Below, piece by piece: positions 18,734-28,325 of a stretch of 64,000 nt of DNA. The notes beneath the pieces were generated by a model. It ran no database searches and had not been told where the DNA came from. It saw only the letters and a list, made by a program, of their open reading frames with translations. How positions within the stretch are numbered: position 1 is the stretch's first letter; each line of letters begins with the position of its first letter. The stretch is taken from assembly GCF_007747795.1 (NCBI RefSeq), contig NZ_CP036275.1, positions 868,001 to 932,000 of the forward strand, in the 5' to 3' direction. The translations under genes were made by a program, and so were the position numbers. This DNA is from Maioricimonas rarisocia. GTDB taxonomy: Bacteria; Planctomycetota; Planctomycetia; Planctomycetales; Planctomycetaceae.

Positions 18734-19312
18734 AGTTGTATTGCGATTGGAACGCACTGCGCTACCTTCAGACGGCGATGGTTCAGTTGGTCCGGCCGAA
18801 CCGGCCACTCCAGATGTTGTCCACATTGACGATCGCGATGCAATCTGTGGACGAATCATCGATTCGATGTGGAATCGTTGACGGTCGGCTGAGGCATCGG
18901 CTGGACTGCTCAGCCTCGGCAAACGCTCATTCCAAGATACTGTGAATCGGGACCGGCCGCTACGTTGTGGGACAGGGCGTGGCCCTACACCCGCCACGTG
19001 CTGCGGGAAACAACGAGGAAAGGAGTTCGGCGAGTTGCCGCAACCGAGTCGGGTCTGAGCGTTATGACGTTGCCGGATCTGGCGACAGCGGGAAGCCGGC
19101 AAGGCCGTAAAACCCGCTGCTACCCTATCATTGCAGCGCAAACGCTGTCAAGCTGTTTCCTGTTCTGTAACTACAGGTTACGTCGGGCTGTCTCTGTCCC
19201 GGAACGGGACCTGCCGATCGGCCCGTCACGTGCTGAATTCGGGAGTTTCGCGGAAAGCGTTCTGCACCTGCCGCGGCGATCAGCTCTCCGAGTGGAGCGA
19301 CCGGGAGGAATC
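18734..19312. other. Divergent intergenic region upstream of the HDAC-family gene
   Basis: 579 bp with no supported gene on either strand. The open frames across it have no Shine-Dalgarno and no coherent protein features. It must hold the promoters of the secreted HEAT-like gene (minus) and the deacetylase gene (plus); I cannot assign them. I see no tRNA or hairpin-T-run terminator. Confidence 0.45.
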
Positions 19313-20275
19313 ATGGTGGACCTCTACACTGACGCAATCTTCGAGCGACACGAAACCGGCCAGCATCCGGAATGCCCCGCCAGGCTGGCCTCGATTCGAA
19401 AGCGACTCGATCAGAGTGGTCTGCTCCAGCGGTGTCGTGTCCATGCCAGTGTGGCGGCCGATCCGCAGATGATTCTGCGGGTCCATACGCAGTCGCATCT
19501 CGACCGCATTGAAGCAACATCACGCGAGGGAGGCGGCCGGCTCGATCCCGATACGGTCATGAGCGAGGAATCGGCGGACGTCGCCAACCGTGCGGCCGGG
19601 ACCGCTGCGGCGGCTGTCGATGCCGTCCTCGGCGAGAAGGGCCGCAAGGCACTCTGTCTGGTGCGTCCGCCCGGCCATCATGCGCTGGCCAACCGCGCCA
19701 TGGGGTTCTGTCTGTACAACAACGTCGCTGTTGCCGCGGCCCACGCCCGCGCCGCACATGGACTGGAGCGTGTGCTGATCGTGGACTGGGATGTGCATCA
19801 CGGCAACGGGACGCAGGACATCTTCTACGAGGATGGACAGGTGTACTTTCTGTCGGCGCATCGCTGGCCGTTCTATCCGGGAACGGGTGACGCCGACGAA
19901 ACCGGAGCCGGCGCCGGCCTGGGAGCAACGCGGAATCTCCCGCTGCAGTTCGGGATCTCCCGGCCCGACTACCGCTCGACGTTTGCCGGTGCGATGGAGG
20001 ACTTTGCACGGCGCTGCCGGCCTCAACTGGTACTGGTCAGCGCCGGCTTTGATGCTCATCGGGCCGACCCGATTGGCTCTCTCGGCCTGGAGACCGAAGA
20101 CTTCGCTTCGCTGACCGAGCTGGTTGACGACGTCGCGCGGACATATTGCGAGGGACGTCTCGTCAGCTTTCTCGAAGGAGGATACGACCTGCAGGCGCTG
20201 GCCGAGTCGGTCGAGAGTCATCTCGCGACGCTCATTCAACGGGATGCCGACGACGCATCGCCGCCAGCGCCGTAA
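19313..20275 (+). CDS. Histone deacetylase family protein (acetoin utilisation/acetylpolyamine amidohydrolase-like)
   Basis: 320 residues from an ATG preceded by GGGAGGA. The charge-relay pair is in RPPGHH (118-123). The zinc site is DWDVHHGNG (158-166; Asp160, His162) with the third ligand in SAGFDAHRADP. The Gly-rich end EGGYDLQ carries the conserved Gly-Gly-Tyr. All catalytic residues are present, so a zinc amidohydrolase acting on an acetyl-lysine-like or acetylpolyamine substrate is expected. Bacterial substrates of the family are mostly unknown. Cytosolic, monocistronic. Confidence 0.93.
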   Translation: MVDLYTDAIFERHETGQHPECPARLASIRKRLDQSGLLQRCRVHASVAADPQMILRVHTQSHLDRIEATSREGGGRLDPDTVMSEESADVANRAAGTAAAAVDAVLGEKGRKALCLVRPPGHHALANRAMGFCLYNNVAVAAAHARAAHGLERVLIVDWDVHHGNGTQDIFYEDGQVYFLSAHRWPFYPGTGDADETGAGAGLGATRNLPLQFGISRPDYRSTFAGAMEDFARRCRPQLVLVSAGFDAHRADPIGSLGLETEDFASLTELVDDVARTYCEGRLVSFLEGGYDLQALAESVESHLATLIQRDADDASPPAP

Positions 20276-20624
20276 GTCCCGGGATGCGCGAGAACCAGTC
20301 TTCGGGCGAGTGGGGTGACCGGTGGGGTCGTACGGGTTTCCCGGTTTTTCGGGGCCACCGGCGGCGATTGTCGTGTAAAATCCTGGTGCGAGAGGTCCGG
20401 AGGAATCGTCTCGTGCGCAATGCGCGGGTCGTCAGCTGGGGGGATCGGGAAATCTGGTCAGACGCCGGAAGTTTTCGTTGCTCGCCGCTTCGGCCGCTCG
20501 ATAACATCAGATAGTGTCGCCCAGAATCTGATCAGGCCGCGGTTTGCGTTTGCAGGGTCCGGTCGTCTGTCGACTCGCACGCAGATTGATGTGTCTTTTG
20601 ACTTTGCTCGAGAGGGGAAATGCC
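20276..20624. other. Intergenic region upstream of the Gly-rich protein gene
   Basis: 349 bp with no gene I can support. It carries the leader and promoter of the Gly-rich gene. A TAAAAT sequence occurs at about 20377 but no matching -35 box stands at the right distance, so no promoter is called. Confidence 0.4.
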
Positions 20625-21470
20625 ATGCTGCGGAACCGGCAACGGGCGCGGTTCGCGATTGCCGCACTCCTGAGTTTTGGCGTGGTGGCCGCTTCGGCCG
20701 CGACGGCGGCGACCAAGAACCGGCGGCCAATCACGAAACCGGGCTATGATGAGTCGGCCCCGCGGATTGGTCTGTTCGAAGGAATCGACGCGGACGCCCT
20801 CGGCGTTCAGATGATCCCGAAAAACTCGCTCGGCGGACAGCTGCTGATCGAGAACAAGACCGATCAGCCGATTACCGTCGAAATGCCCGACGCGATCGTC
20901 GGCGTGCACGTCCTGCCGCAGCTCGACGACTTCGGCGGCGGCGGAGACTTCGGTGGTGGCGGTGACACGGGCGGCGGCGGCAACCAGGCCGTCGGCGGTG
21001 GTGGCGGCCTTGGCGGCGGCGGCTTCGGCGGCGGACAGATGGGTGGTGGTGGTGGTGGATTCTTCTCCATCCCGCCGGAACGCGTCGTGCGCATCCCCTA
21101 TCGCTCGGTCTGCCTCGAACATGGCAAGCCGGAACCTCGCCCGAGAAACAGCTATCGCGTGGTGCCGGTCACCGACTACACCGACGATCCCGTGCTGCAG
21201 ACCGTCATCCGGATGGTCGCTGCTCAGAAGATTGACCCGGCCGTTGCCCAGGCGGCGACCTGGCATATCGCCAACGGCATGAGCTGGCGTCAGCTGGCCA
21301 TGAAGAAGTACGACCGCGTCGCCGCTCCGGACGTTCCGTACTTCAACCACGCTCAGCTGTTCGCGGCACAGAGCCTTGTTTCGGTCGCCCGCTCCAAGGC
21401 GAAAGAGGCCGCCGACGAGAAGGCCGAACCGGCCGCGATCCCGGATCGCACACGCCGCTCCATTCGCTGA
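20625..21470 (+). CDS. Exported glycine-rich protein of unknown function
   Basis: 281 residues from an ATG with GAGGGG 7 bases upstream. A signal peptide covers about 1-29 (FAIAALLSFGVVAASAATA). A first globular part (about 55-103) contains QLLIENKTDQPITVEMPDA, the kind of beta-strand found in secreted planctomycete proteins. It is followed by a Gly-rich linker (104-145) made of GGGGD/GGGGN/GGGGG runs, and a helical C-terminal part with a Cys (RSVCLEHGKP) and QAATWHIANGMSWRQL. I do not recognise the family. A textbook terminator follows 34 bp after the stop, so it is a single-gene transcript. Confidence 0.75.
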   Translation: MLRNRQRARFAIAALLSFGVVAASAATAATKNRRPITKPGYDESAPRIGLFEGIDADALGVQMIPKNSLGGQLLIENKTDQPITVEMPDAIVGVHVLPQLDDFGGGGDFGGGGDTGGGGNQAVGGGGGLGGGGFGGGQMGGGGGGFFSIPPERVVRIPYRSVCLEHGKPEPRPRNSYRVVPVTDYTDDPVLQTVIRMVAAQKIDPAVAQAATWHIANGMSWRQLAMKKYDRVAAPDVPYFNHAQLFAAQSLVSVARSKAKEAADEKAEPAAIPDRTRRSIR

Positions 21471-21503
21471 GCCGAACGCGTTCGGCCCCGCTTTCGAGAT
21501 CAG

Positions 21504-21535
21504 GGACCTGCCTTCACCGGCGGGTCCTTTTTTTT
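21504..21535 (+). terminator. Intrinsic terminator of the Gly-rich protein gene
   Basis: A 9-bp stem (21504-21512 with 21519-21527, one G-T pair, arm GGACCTGCC) and a TTCACC loop are followed directly by eight T. It lies 34 bp after the stop codon. Confidence 0.9.
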
Positions 21536-21675
21536 GCCGCCAGGGCATCGAGGGGCGGGCGAGTGTGACGCTGGCGACGGGCGGCATTTCATCTGGTTGG
21601 TGATCCGGTATGATGGATCTGTTTCGACATGCGCACGCATGCCGCCCGAACGGATCCCACCAGCCGATTCCCACC

Positions 21676-24600
21676 ATGCAATACCGATGCATTCTGACGA
21701 CGGTTCTGGCGATGATCTGCTTCTCGGGAGGACCTGGTCCTTCCCGTGGCATTGCCGCCGAACCGAGCGACGCTGACAGGGTCGACTTTGTCCGCGATGT
21801 GCGACCGCTGCTCGAAAGCCGCTGCTTCGACTGCCACGCGGCCGATACGCGCGAAGGAGGGCTGCGGCTCGATCGGCGCAAGGCGGCGCTGGTGGGTGGG
21901 GACTCCGGTCAGGTCATCGTTCCCGGCGATGCCGGCAAGAGCCGGCTGATTCGTTACGTGTCGGGAGACGACCCCGATAACGTCATGCCGCCCGATGGTG
22001 AACCGCTGACCGGCGAGCAGGTGGCTCTGCTCACAAAGTGGATCGAGCAGGGAGCCGAATGGCCTGCCGACGCCGATGGTCCCGCCGACGAGATCACGCA
22101 CTGGGCCTATCAGCCGCTGGATCGTCCCGATGTTCCCAATGTCGGCGATGGCGAGATGCCGCTCAGTCCGGTCGATGCGTTTGTCCTTCAGCGGCTCGCG
22201 CAGCATCAGATCGAGCCTTCGCCGCAAGCAGACCGATACACGCTGATTCGCCGCCTGTACTACGACCTGCTGGGGCTGCCGCCGACGCCCGAGGCGGTCG
22301 ACAGGTTCGTAAGCGACACGCGCGACGACGCCTATGCGCGGCTGGTGGAGGAACTGCTGCAGTCGCCGCATTTCGGTGAGCGGTGGGGACGGCACTGGCT
22401 GGACGTTGCGCGGTATGCCGATTCGGACGGCTATGAGAAAGACCGTCCCCGCTACAACGCCTGGAAGTACCGCGACTGGGTGATCGAGGCGATCAACGAC
22501 GACATGCCGTTCGATCAGTTCACGGTCGAACAGATTGCTGGAGATCTTCTCCCCGATCCGACGCCGGACCAGCTTCTGGCGACGGCGTTTCACCGGCAGA
22601 CGCTGACGAATACGGAAGGGGGAACCGATCAGGAGCAGTGGCGGGTCGAGGCGGTCTTCGATCGTGTCGAGACGATCGGGACGGCCTGGCTGGGGCTGAC
22701 GGTCGGTTGTGCCCGTTGTCACACGCACAAGTACGATCAGATCACGCAGCGGGAGTACTACCAGCTGTTCGCCTTCCTCAACAACGGCGACGAAGTGAAT
22801 ACGACCATCGCCAGCTCCGAAGAGGCGATGGCAGCCTATCGCGAAAAGAAGGCGGCATTCGATGCCGAACTCGCCAGGCGGATGGCACCTCTGAAAGCGG
22901 CCCGGTCCGCTGCGATGGAGGGATTCAACGCTTGGGCCGGCAACGAACGGGAGCGGGTCCTCGCTGCCGACGCAAACGGGCCTCTGTTCCATGATCTCGA
23001 AGTGGTCGAAGCGACCTCCGAAGGTGGGGCGACGCTGACACGGCAGGAAGATGGATCATACCTCGCCTCGGGGACCCGTCCGCCGAAGGATGTCTACCGT
23101 CTCGAAGCGCATGTGTCGGCCGAAGCCATCGCCGAACAACCGGTGACCGGTTTCGAACTCGAAGTGCTCACGCACGAGTCGCTCCCGAAAAAGGGACCCG
23201 GTTGGGCGGACAACGGCAACTTCGTGCTCAGCGAGTTCACCGTGGATGTCGCAGCGGACGCGACGAACGCGACGCGGCGACTCGGCTTCGCCAGCGCATC
23301 GGCGGACTTCGCACAGAAGGGGTTCGACATTGCGAAGGCGATCGACGGTGATGAAGGTGGCAACGGCTGGGCGATCTCGCCTCAAATGAGCAAAGGGCAC
23401 CGTGCGGTCTTTCTCCTGCAGGATCCGCTTGTCGATGCCGCAGGGACAATGCTGACCATTCGGCTGTCGCAGCAGTACAAAACGCCGCATCCGATCGGGC
23501 GGTTTCGCGTCCGCGCCATGACCGGGCGGCCGGTCGATTCGCTGGAGCTGCCGGAGAACGTGATCAAGCTGCTGCGGATCGAACCGGAGAAACGGAGTGA
23601 CAAGCAGCGGAGCGAACTCGAGAGCTACTTTGTCAGCCTCGATCCGGAGGTCAAGAGACTGCAGGCGGATGTCGATGCCTGGCGGAAGCAGGAACCGTTC
23701 AAGCCGGAAATGACGGTGCGTGTCATCCGGCAGCGGACGGAGAATCCTCGGACGACGCACGTCCTTCGCCGCGGGGATTTCCTGCAGCCGCTCGACCCGG
23801 TGGAGCCGGACACGCTCGCGGTCCTGCCCCCCCTGGAGTCGCGACGCAGCGATCGTCCCGCCGATCGGCTCGACTTTGCCCGCTGGCTGGTCTCGGATGA
23901 GAACCCGCTGACGCCGCGGGTGGTCGCCAACCAGATCTGGTTGCGACTGTTCGGGCGGGGGCTGGTCAAGACGGTGAACGACTTCGGCGTGCGGGGTGAA
24001 GCGCCGACACATCCTCAGCTGCTGGACTGGCTGGCGAGCGAGCTCGTGCGGACCGGCTGGAGCCGCAAGGAGATGATCCGACGGATCGTTCTTTCCCGCA
24101 CGTACCGTCAGTCGTCGGTACATCGGCCGGAGCTGGCAGACGTCGATCCGCAGAACGAATTGCTGCATCGGCAGAACCGCTTTCGCGTCGAGGCGGAGAT
24201 CGTGCGGGATCTGTATCTGACGGCGAGTGGACTGCTTGAAACACGCGTCGGAGGGCCAAGCGTCTTTCCACCACTGCCTCCCGATATCGCCAGCCTCAGC
24301 TACGCGAACAATTTCAAATGGGGCCGCAGTGAATGGAACAGCCGCCCCGATCGGCCGGGAGGCATCGCACCCCAGGAGGACATCTACCGCCGCGGGATGT
24401 ATACGTTCTTCAAGCGGACCGCGGCGCATCCCACGCTGACGACCTTCGACTGTCCGGATGCCAACACGACCTGCGTCGACCGACCGACGTCGAATACCCC
24501 GCTGCAGGCGCTGGCCACGCTCAACAATCAGGTGTTCGTCGATGCCGCGCGGGCGTTTGCCCAGCGGCTGCTTGCGGAGTCGCACGCAGACGACACCGCA

Positions 24601-24834
24601 CGAGTGAGGCGGGCCTTTCGTCTTTGCGTGGCGCGGCCTCCATCTGCAGCGGAGATCGCGGCGCTGCTGCAACTCCTCGAGGAGAGCCGTGGGTATTACG
24701 CGGGCCACACCGAAGAGGCAGCCCTGCTGGCCGGAGACGATGTCGAGTCGGCCGGCTCGATCGACGAGGCAGCCGCCTGGGTTGTCGTGGGCCGGATTAT
24801 TCTGAATATGGATGAGTTCATTACGCGGGAGTAA
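21676..24834 (+). CDS. PSD1 and planctomycete cytochrome C domain-containing protein (DUF1549/DUF1553)
   Basis: 1052 residues from MQYRCIL, which gives a signal peptide (ILTTVLAMICFSGG). A cytochrome-like PSCyt1 domain follows with a CFDCH haem site at 50-54. PSCyt2/DUF1549 (about 140-370) contains GERWGRHWLDVARYADSDG and a second CxxCH (GCARCHTHKYD). A beta-sandwich-like region with lectin-type strands comes next, then PSD1/DUF1553 (about 740-1000; FARWLVSDENPLTPRVVANQ and SNTPLQALATLNN). This architecture is nearly confined to Planctomycetota and allies; the enzymatic role is unproven. Followed by the SUMF1-like and DUF1501 genes in the same direction. Confidence 0.93.
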   Translation: MQYRCILTTVLAMICFSGGPGPSRGIAAEPSDADRVDFVRDVRPLLESRCFDCHAADTREGGLRLDRRKAALVGGDSGQVIVPGDAGKSRLIRYVSGDDPDNVMPPDGEPLTGEQVALLTKWIEQGAEWPADADGPADEITHWAYQPLDRPDVPNVGDGEMPLSPVDAFVLQRLAQHQIEPSPQADRYTLIRRLYYDLLGLPPTPEAVDRFVSDTRDDAYARLVEELLQSPHFGERWGRHWLDVARYADSDGYEKDRPRYNAWKYRDWVIEAINDDMPFDQFTVEQIAGDLLPDPTPDQLLATAFHRQTLTNTEGGTDQEQWRVEAVFDRVETIGTAWLGLTVGCARCHTHKYDQITQREYYQLFAFLNNGDEVNTTIASSEEAMAAYREKKAAFDAELARRMAPLKAARSAAMEGFNAWAGNERERVLAADANGPLFHDLEVVEATSEGGATLTRQEDGSYLASGTRPPKDVYRLEAHVSAEAIAEQPVTGFELEVLTHESLPKKGPGWADNGNFVLSEFTVDVAADATNATRRLGFASASADFAQKGFDIAKAIDGDEGGNGWAISPQMSKGHRAVFLLQDPLVDAAGTMLTIRLSQQYKTPHPIGRFRVRAMTGRPVDSLELPENVIKLLRIEPEKRSDKQRSELESYFVSLDPEVKRLQADVDAWRKQEPFKPEMTVRVIRQRTENPRTTHVLRRGDFLQPLDPVEPDTLAVLPPLESRRSDRPADRLDFARWLVSDENPLTPRVVANQIWLRLFGRGLVKTVNDFGVRGEAPTHPQLLDWLASELVRTGWSRKEMIRRIVLSRTYRQSSVHRPELADVDPQNELLHRQNRFRVEAEIVRDLYLTASGLLETRVGGPSVFPPLPPDIASLSYANNFKWGRSEWNSRPDRPGGIAPQEDIYRRGMYTFFKRTAAHPTLTTFDCPDANTTCVDRPTSNTPLQALATLNNQVFVDAARAFAQRLLAESHADDTARVRRAFRLCVARPPSAAEIAALLQLLEESRGYYAGHTEEAALLAGDDVESAGSIDEAAAWVVVGRIILNMDEFITRE

Positions 24835-24971
24835 CCGGCAGACGTCGTCGAGCACGTGAAACGGGCCATCCCGCGATTTCGCCCGCGATTCCCGCGTTGG
24901 ATCGTGAGCAACGAGAGTCCGGAACGATTACGAAACCACCAGCGCTTGCTGGTTTGAGGAGCTGAAATAAC

Positions 24972-26195
24972 GTGTCAAATCGAGCATTCACAAGTTGCAT
25001 GCCGCGTGTCCTGGCAGTTCTTACGGCTTCGGCCTGTCTGCTGGCGTCGGCGACATTGTCGGTTGCCGAAGAAGTCCCCGGGCTGGTGAAGACCCGCCCG
25101 AGCGAAGGTCGGTATGTCGAGACCGATCAGGGATTCATGGTTCCTTACTCGGTGACGATCCCCGGGACCGAGCTCAGCTTCCGCATGGTGCCGGTGCCTG
25201 GCGGGACCTACCAGATGGGTAGCTCCGAAGACGAGCCGGGGCACAAGGAAGACGAAGGGCCGCAGATTCCGGTGCAGGTGGAACCGTTCTGGATGGCGGA
25301 GCGGGAAGTGAACTGGGCGGAGTACCGCGAGTTCATGAAGCTGTATGTCGTCTTCAAGCGGTTCGAACAGCAGAAGCTCCGTGCGGTGACCGAAGAGAAC
25401 CGTGTCGACGCGATTACGGCTCCGACACAGCTGTACGAGCCGAGCTTCACCTTCGAATTCGGTGACGACGACAACCTGCCGGCCGTCACGATGACGCAGT
25501 ATGCCGCCAAGCAGTATTCGAAGTGGCTCAGCAAGGTGACCGGCCTGCAGCTGCGACTGCCCAGTGATGCCGAATGGGAGTACGCCTGCCGAGCCGGTTC
25601 GCAGACGGCCTACTTCTTTGGCGACGATCCCGCGGAACTGGATGAATACGCCTGGTACGCCGAGACCACGAACCTCGAAGAGATCAAACCGGTTGCCACG
25701 AAGAAGCCGAACCCGTGGGGCCTGTACGACATGCACGGCAGTGTCGCCGAGTGGGTGATCGACGAGTACCGCGAAGACGGATACGCCTGGCTGGCGGAGA
25801 AGGCGAAGAATGGCCCGATTCCCGCATCAGAGGCGATCGCCTGGCCGACTGAAGAGTATCCCCGCACGGTCCGCGGCGGCTCGTGGGAGATGGACGCCGA
25901 AGAATGCCGGTGTGCTTCCAAGCTGGGCTCGAACGTTCCGGACTGGAAAGCCGAAGACCCGAACCTTCCGCTCAGTCCGTGGTGGTTCACCAGTGATCCG
26001 GCCCGTGGCGTCGGTTTTCGACTTGTCCGCCCGCTGAAGGAAATGCCCCGTGAAGAGATCGCCCGCTTCTGGGAGATCGATTCCGAGGACGTCCAGTACG
26101 ACGTTGATGTGCGCCTGCAGGAAGGACGGGGCGTGCTGGGCATCGTCGACGAGACGCTGCCCCAGGCGATCGAGGAGCTGGGCGTCGACGAATAA
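24972..26195 (+). CDS. SUMF1/FGE-like protein lacking one catalytic cysteine
   Basis: 407 residues from a GTG with GAGGAG 10 bases upstream (an ATG at 24999 is possible). Signal peptide about 1-32. The SUMF1 fold is clear: FRMVPVPGGTYQMGS, PSDAEWEYACRAG, GLYDMHGSVAEWV, RTVRGGSW and GFRLVR. In true FGEs RGGSW is followed by two Cys five residues apart; here the positions are Met307 and Cys312, so the first thiol is lost. It is therefore unlikely to activate sulfatases and is better viewed as a binding or structural member of the PSD1-DUF1501 operon. The C-terminal about 60 residues extend beyond the fold. Confidence 0.88.
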   Translation: MSNRAFTSCMPRVLAVLTASACLLASATLSVAEEVPGLVKTRPSEGRYVETDQGFMVPYSVTIPGTELSFRMVPVPGGTYQMGSSEDEPGHKEDEGPQIPVQVEPFWMAEREVNWAEYREFMKLYVVFKRFEQQKLRAVTEENRVDAITAPTQLYEPSFTFEFGDDDNLPAVTMTQYAAKQYSKWLSKVTGLQLRLPSDAEWEYACRAGSQTAYFFGDDPAELDEYAWYAETTNLEEIKPVATKKPNPWGLYDMHGSVAEWVIDEYREDGYAWLAEKAKNGPIPASEAIAWPTEEYPRTVRGGSWEMDAEECRCASKLGSNVPDWKAEDPNLPLSPWWFTSDPARGVGFRLVRPLKEMPREEIARFWEIDSEDVQYDVDVRLQEGRGVLGIVDETLPQAIEELGVDE

Positions 26196-26255
26196 CGTAA
26201 CGAGCGGGACGGGGCCAGCGGACGAAATCTCAGGCGGACTGAAACGAGGCAGGCC

Positions 26256-27773
26256 ATGAATTCCTGGACCAGCGCAACAATCGACGAACAGGTGCAGCGA
26301 ACGCGTCGCGACTTTCTGCTTTCGTCGGCAGGAGGTGTTGGTGCGGCTGGTCTGGGAGCACTGCTGACCGGTGACGGCCTGCTCAGTCCACAGTCGGCCG
26401 CCGCCGCCCCGCCTGAGGACGCCACCGACCCGCTGGCTCCCCGTCCGTCGCACTTTCCTGCGAAAGCCAAAGCGTGCATCTTCATCTTCATGGCGGGGGC
26501 GCCGAGCCAGCTCGATCTGTTCGACCCCAAGCCGAAGCTGATGGAACTGCACGGGCAGAAGATGCCCGAGTCGCTGCTGAAAGGGGTGCGGTTCGCGTTT
26601 CTGAAGCCGGACACCGCCACGTTGATGGCACCGACGCAGCGGAAGTGGCATCGTCACGGCGAATGCGGGATGGAACTGTCGGACCTGCTGCCGCACATTG
26701 GCCAGTGCGCCGACGACATCTGCCTGATCCGCTCGCTCCATTCCGAGCAGTTCAATCATCATCCGGGACAACTGCTGATGCAGTGCGGGCGGGCCAACTT
26801 CGGTCTGCCGGTCATGGGCTCGTGGCTGACGTACGGGCTGGGGAGCGAGTCCCGGAACCTTCCCGGCTACGTCGTGCTGACGGCGGGCCGCGGTTCGTCC
26901 GGCGGGGCAACGCTCTGGCAGAGCGGGTTCCTGCCGAGCACTTACTCCGGCGTGCTGTTTCGCAGCCAGGGGGAACCGGTCCTCAATCTGGCGAACCCCG
27001 AAGGGCTCCCCCGATCACTGCAGCGCAAGGGGCTCGACGCGCTTCGCGAAGTGAACTCACGCAAGTACGCGACGATGCACGATCCGGAGATCAGCAGCCG
27101 CATTGCCAGCTACGAACTCGCATTCCGCATGCAGGCAGCCGCGCCCGAGCTGATCGACCTCTCCGGCGAGACGCAGCAGACGTTGCAGATGTACGGCGTC
27201 GACCGGAAGGATCCCTCCGGCGGTGGGCGGGGCTCCGGCGGATCGGACACCTACTCGTCCTTCGCCCGCAACTGCCTGCTGGCCCGCCGCATGGTCGAAC
27301 GCGGCGTGCGGTTCATCAACATCGTCCACGCCTCGTGGGATCATCATTCCAACCTGGACAACGAACTGAGCTGGAATGCCGGCATGGCGGACCAGCCGAT
27401 TGCCGCCCTCATTCAGGATCTCAAGCAGCGGGGCATGCTCGATGAGACGATGGTGGTGTGGGGAACGGAATTCGGCCGCACGCCTCTGGGTGAGAACCGC
27501 AACGGTCGGGCTGCCGTGACCGGCCGCGACCACCATCCGTATGCGTTCAGCATGTTTCTGGCGGGCGGCGGGATGCGTGGCGGGCAGGTGTACGGGAAGA
27601 GTGACGAGATCGGCTGGGGCGTGGCGGAGAACCCGGTTCATATCAACGATCTGCACGCCACGATGCTGCACCAGTTCGGTCTGGATCATCTGCGGCTGAC
27701 GCATCGCTTTCAGGGGCGGGACTTCCGTTTGACGGATGTCGGTGGCCACGTGATCGAGCCGCTGATTACCTGA
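26256..27773 (+). CDS. DUF1501 protein with Tat signal
   Basis: 505 residues from an ATG with GAGG about 8 bases upstream. A twin-arginine signal TRRDFLLSSAGGVGAAGLGA carries Arg17-Arg18, so export should be in the folded state. The alkaline-phosphatase-like DUF1501 fold follows: FIFMAGAPSQLDLFDPKP, SYSSFARNCLLARR-like block (DTYSSFARNCLLARRMVERG) and VWGTEFGRTPLGE near the C-terminus. In planctomycetes DUF1501 genes repeatedly sit beside PSD1 genes, as here; a joint role in polymer breakdown is often proposed but not proven. It closes the operon 60 bp after the SUMF1-like gene. Confidence 0.92.
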   Translation: MNSWTSATIDEQVQRTRRDFLLSSAGGVGAAGLGALLTGDGLLSPQSAAAAPPEDATDPLAPRPSHFPAKAKACIFIFMAGAPSQLDLFDPKPKLMELHGQKMPESLLKGVRFAFLKPDTATLMAPTQRKWHRHGECGMELSDLLPHIGQCADDICLIRSLHSEQFNHHPGQLLMQCGRANFGLPVMGSWLTYGLGSESRNLPGYVVLTAGRGSSGGATLWQSGFLPSTYSGVLFRSQGEPVLNLANPEGLPRSLQRKGLDALREVNSRKYATMHDPEISSRIASYELAFRMQAAAPELIDLSGETQQTLQMYGVDRKDPSGGGRGSGGSDTYSSFARNCLLARRMVERGVRFINIVHASWDHHSNLDNELSWNAGMADQPIAALIQDLKQRGMLDETMVVWGTEFGRTPLGENRNGRAAVTGRDHHPYAFSMFLAGGGMRGGQVYGKSDEIGWGVAENPVHINDLHATMLHQFGLDHLRLTHRFQGRDFRLTDVGGHVIEPLIT

Positions 27774-27926
27774 GCGTCCGCCCGGCCGCGCATGCCGCGA
27801 CCCCCACCGGAAAACCGATGAGGGTCTGACAGAATCACGATGTCCGGTCCGGGGTGGTCTGGTTTCGGGTTCGGGCACCGTGGGTTCCGCGAGAGAGAGG
27901 CGGCAGGCCGCGTCCGCGTGAGCGGT

Positions 27927-28205
27927 TCAGCGGATGTCGCATTCGTCCGAGCAGAGATCCGGGTGATCTTCGAAGCCGCTGCCGCCGAAGCCGGCCTTGC
28001 AGCCCCAGGTCCCGCCGTATTCGTAGCTCTGCTGCACACTGCTGAAGGCCGAACCGACGTCTTCGAGTTCGTTGTTGATGTTGATGGCCAGTTCGCTCAG
28101 TCCGACGACCAGGCCGAGGACGGCGATCGTGGAGACGAGGACGAGTTCGGCGGAGACAATGAAACCGGCTTCATCGTTGTAGAGCTTGGTGAGCAGGGCG
28201 TTCAT
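27927..28205 (-). CDS. Flp/type IVb pilin-like small protein, copy 1
   Basis: 92 residues, AAGGA 7 bases before the ATG. A short positively charged head and NDEAGFIVSAELVLVST form a prepilin-peptidase-like site: Gly, then a hydrophobic helix with Glu at +6 (Flp pilins usually have Glu at +5). The helix (about 14-38) is followed by NINNELEDVGSAFSSVQQSY and a tail with three Cys and many Asp/Glu. It could be a fibre-forming or surface pseudopilin. No tad/type II assembly genes are in the window. A near-identical copy lies 1,530 bp away. A sigma-54-like promoter precedes it. Confidence 0.65.
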   Translation of the reverse strand: MNALLTKLYNDEAGFIVSAELVLVSTIAVLGLVVGLSELAININNELEDVGSAFSSVQQSYEYGGTWGCKAGFGGSGFEDHPDLCSDECDIR

Positions 28206-28269
28206 GGCGGGTTCCTTGTATCGTGTGGGGTTGACTCAAGGTTGCTGTTGTCTTGATGCAGGGGATGTA

Positions 28270-28286
28270 AAGCAGGCTGAATGCCG
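28270..28286 (-). promoter_or_regulatory. Candidate sigma-54 (-24/-12) promoter of pilin-like copy 1
   Basis: Reading the minus strand, CGGCAT-N5-CTGCTTT matches the GG/GC spacing (12 nt) of RpoN promoters, about 65 bases before the start codon. The same motif stands at the same place before copy 2. One -12 base (C for T) is off consensus. Confidence 0.4.
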
Positions 28287-28325
28287 AACTGTTTGCTGGT
28301 GTTCAAAAGGTTTGGCGCGGCCTCC

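Noticed and set aside
24932-24955. CCAGC-gctt-GCTGG hairpin just before the SUMF1-like gene
   Set aside because: Stem of only 5-6 bp, no T run, and it sits beside the ribosome site; too weak to call a terminator or attenuator.
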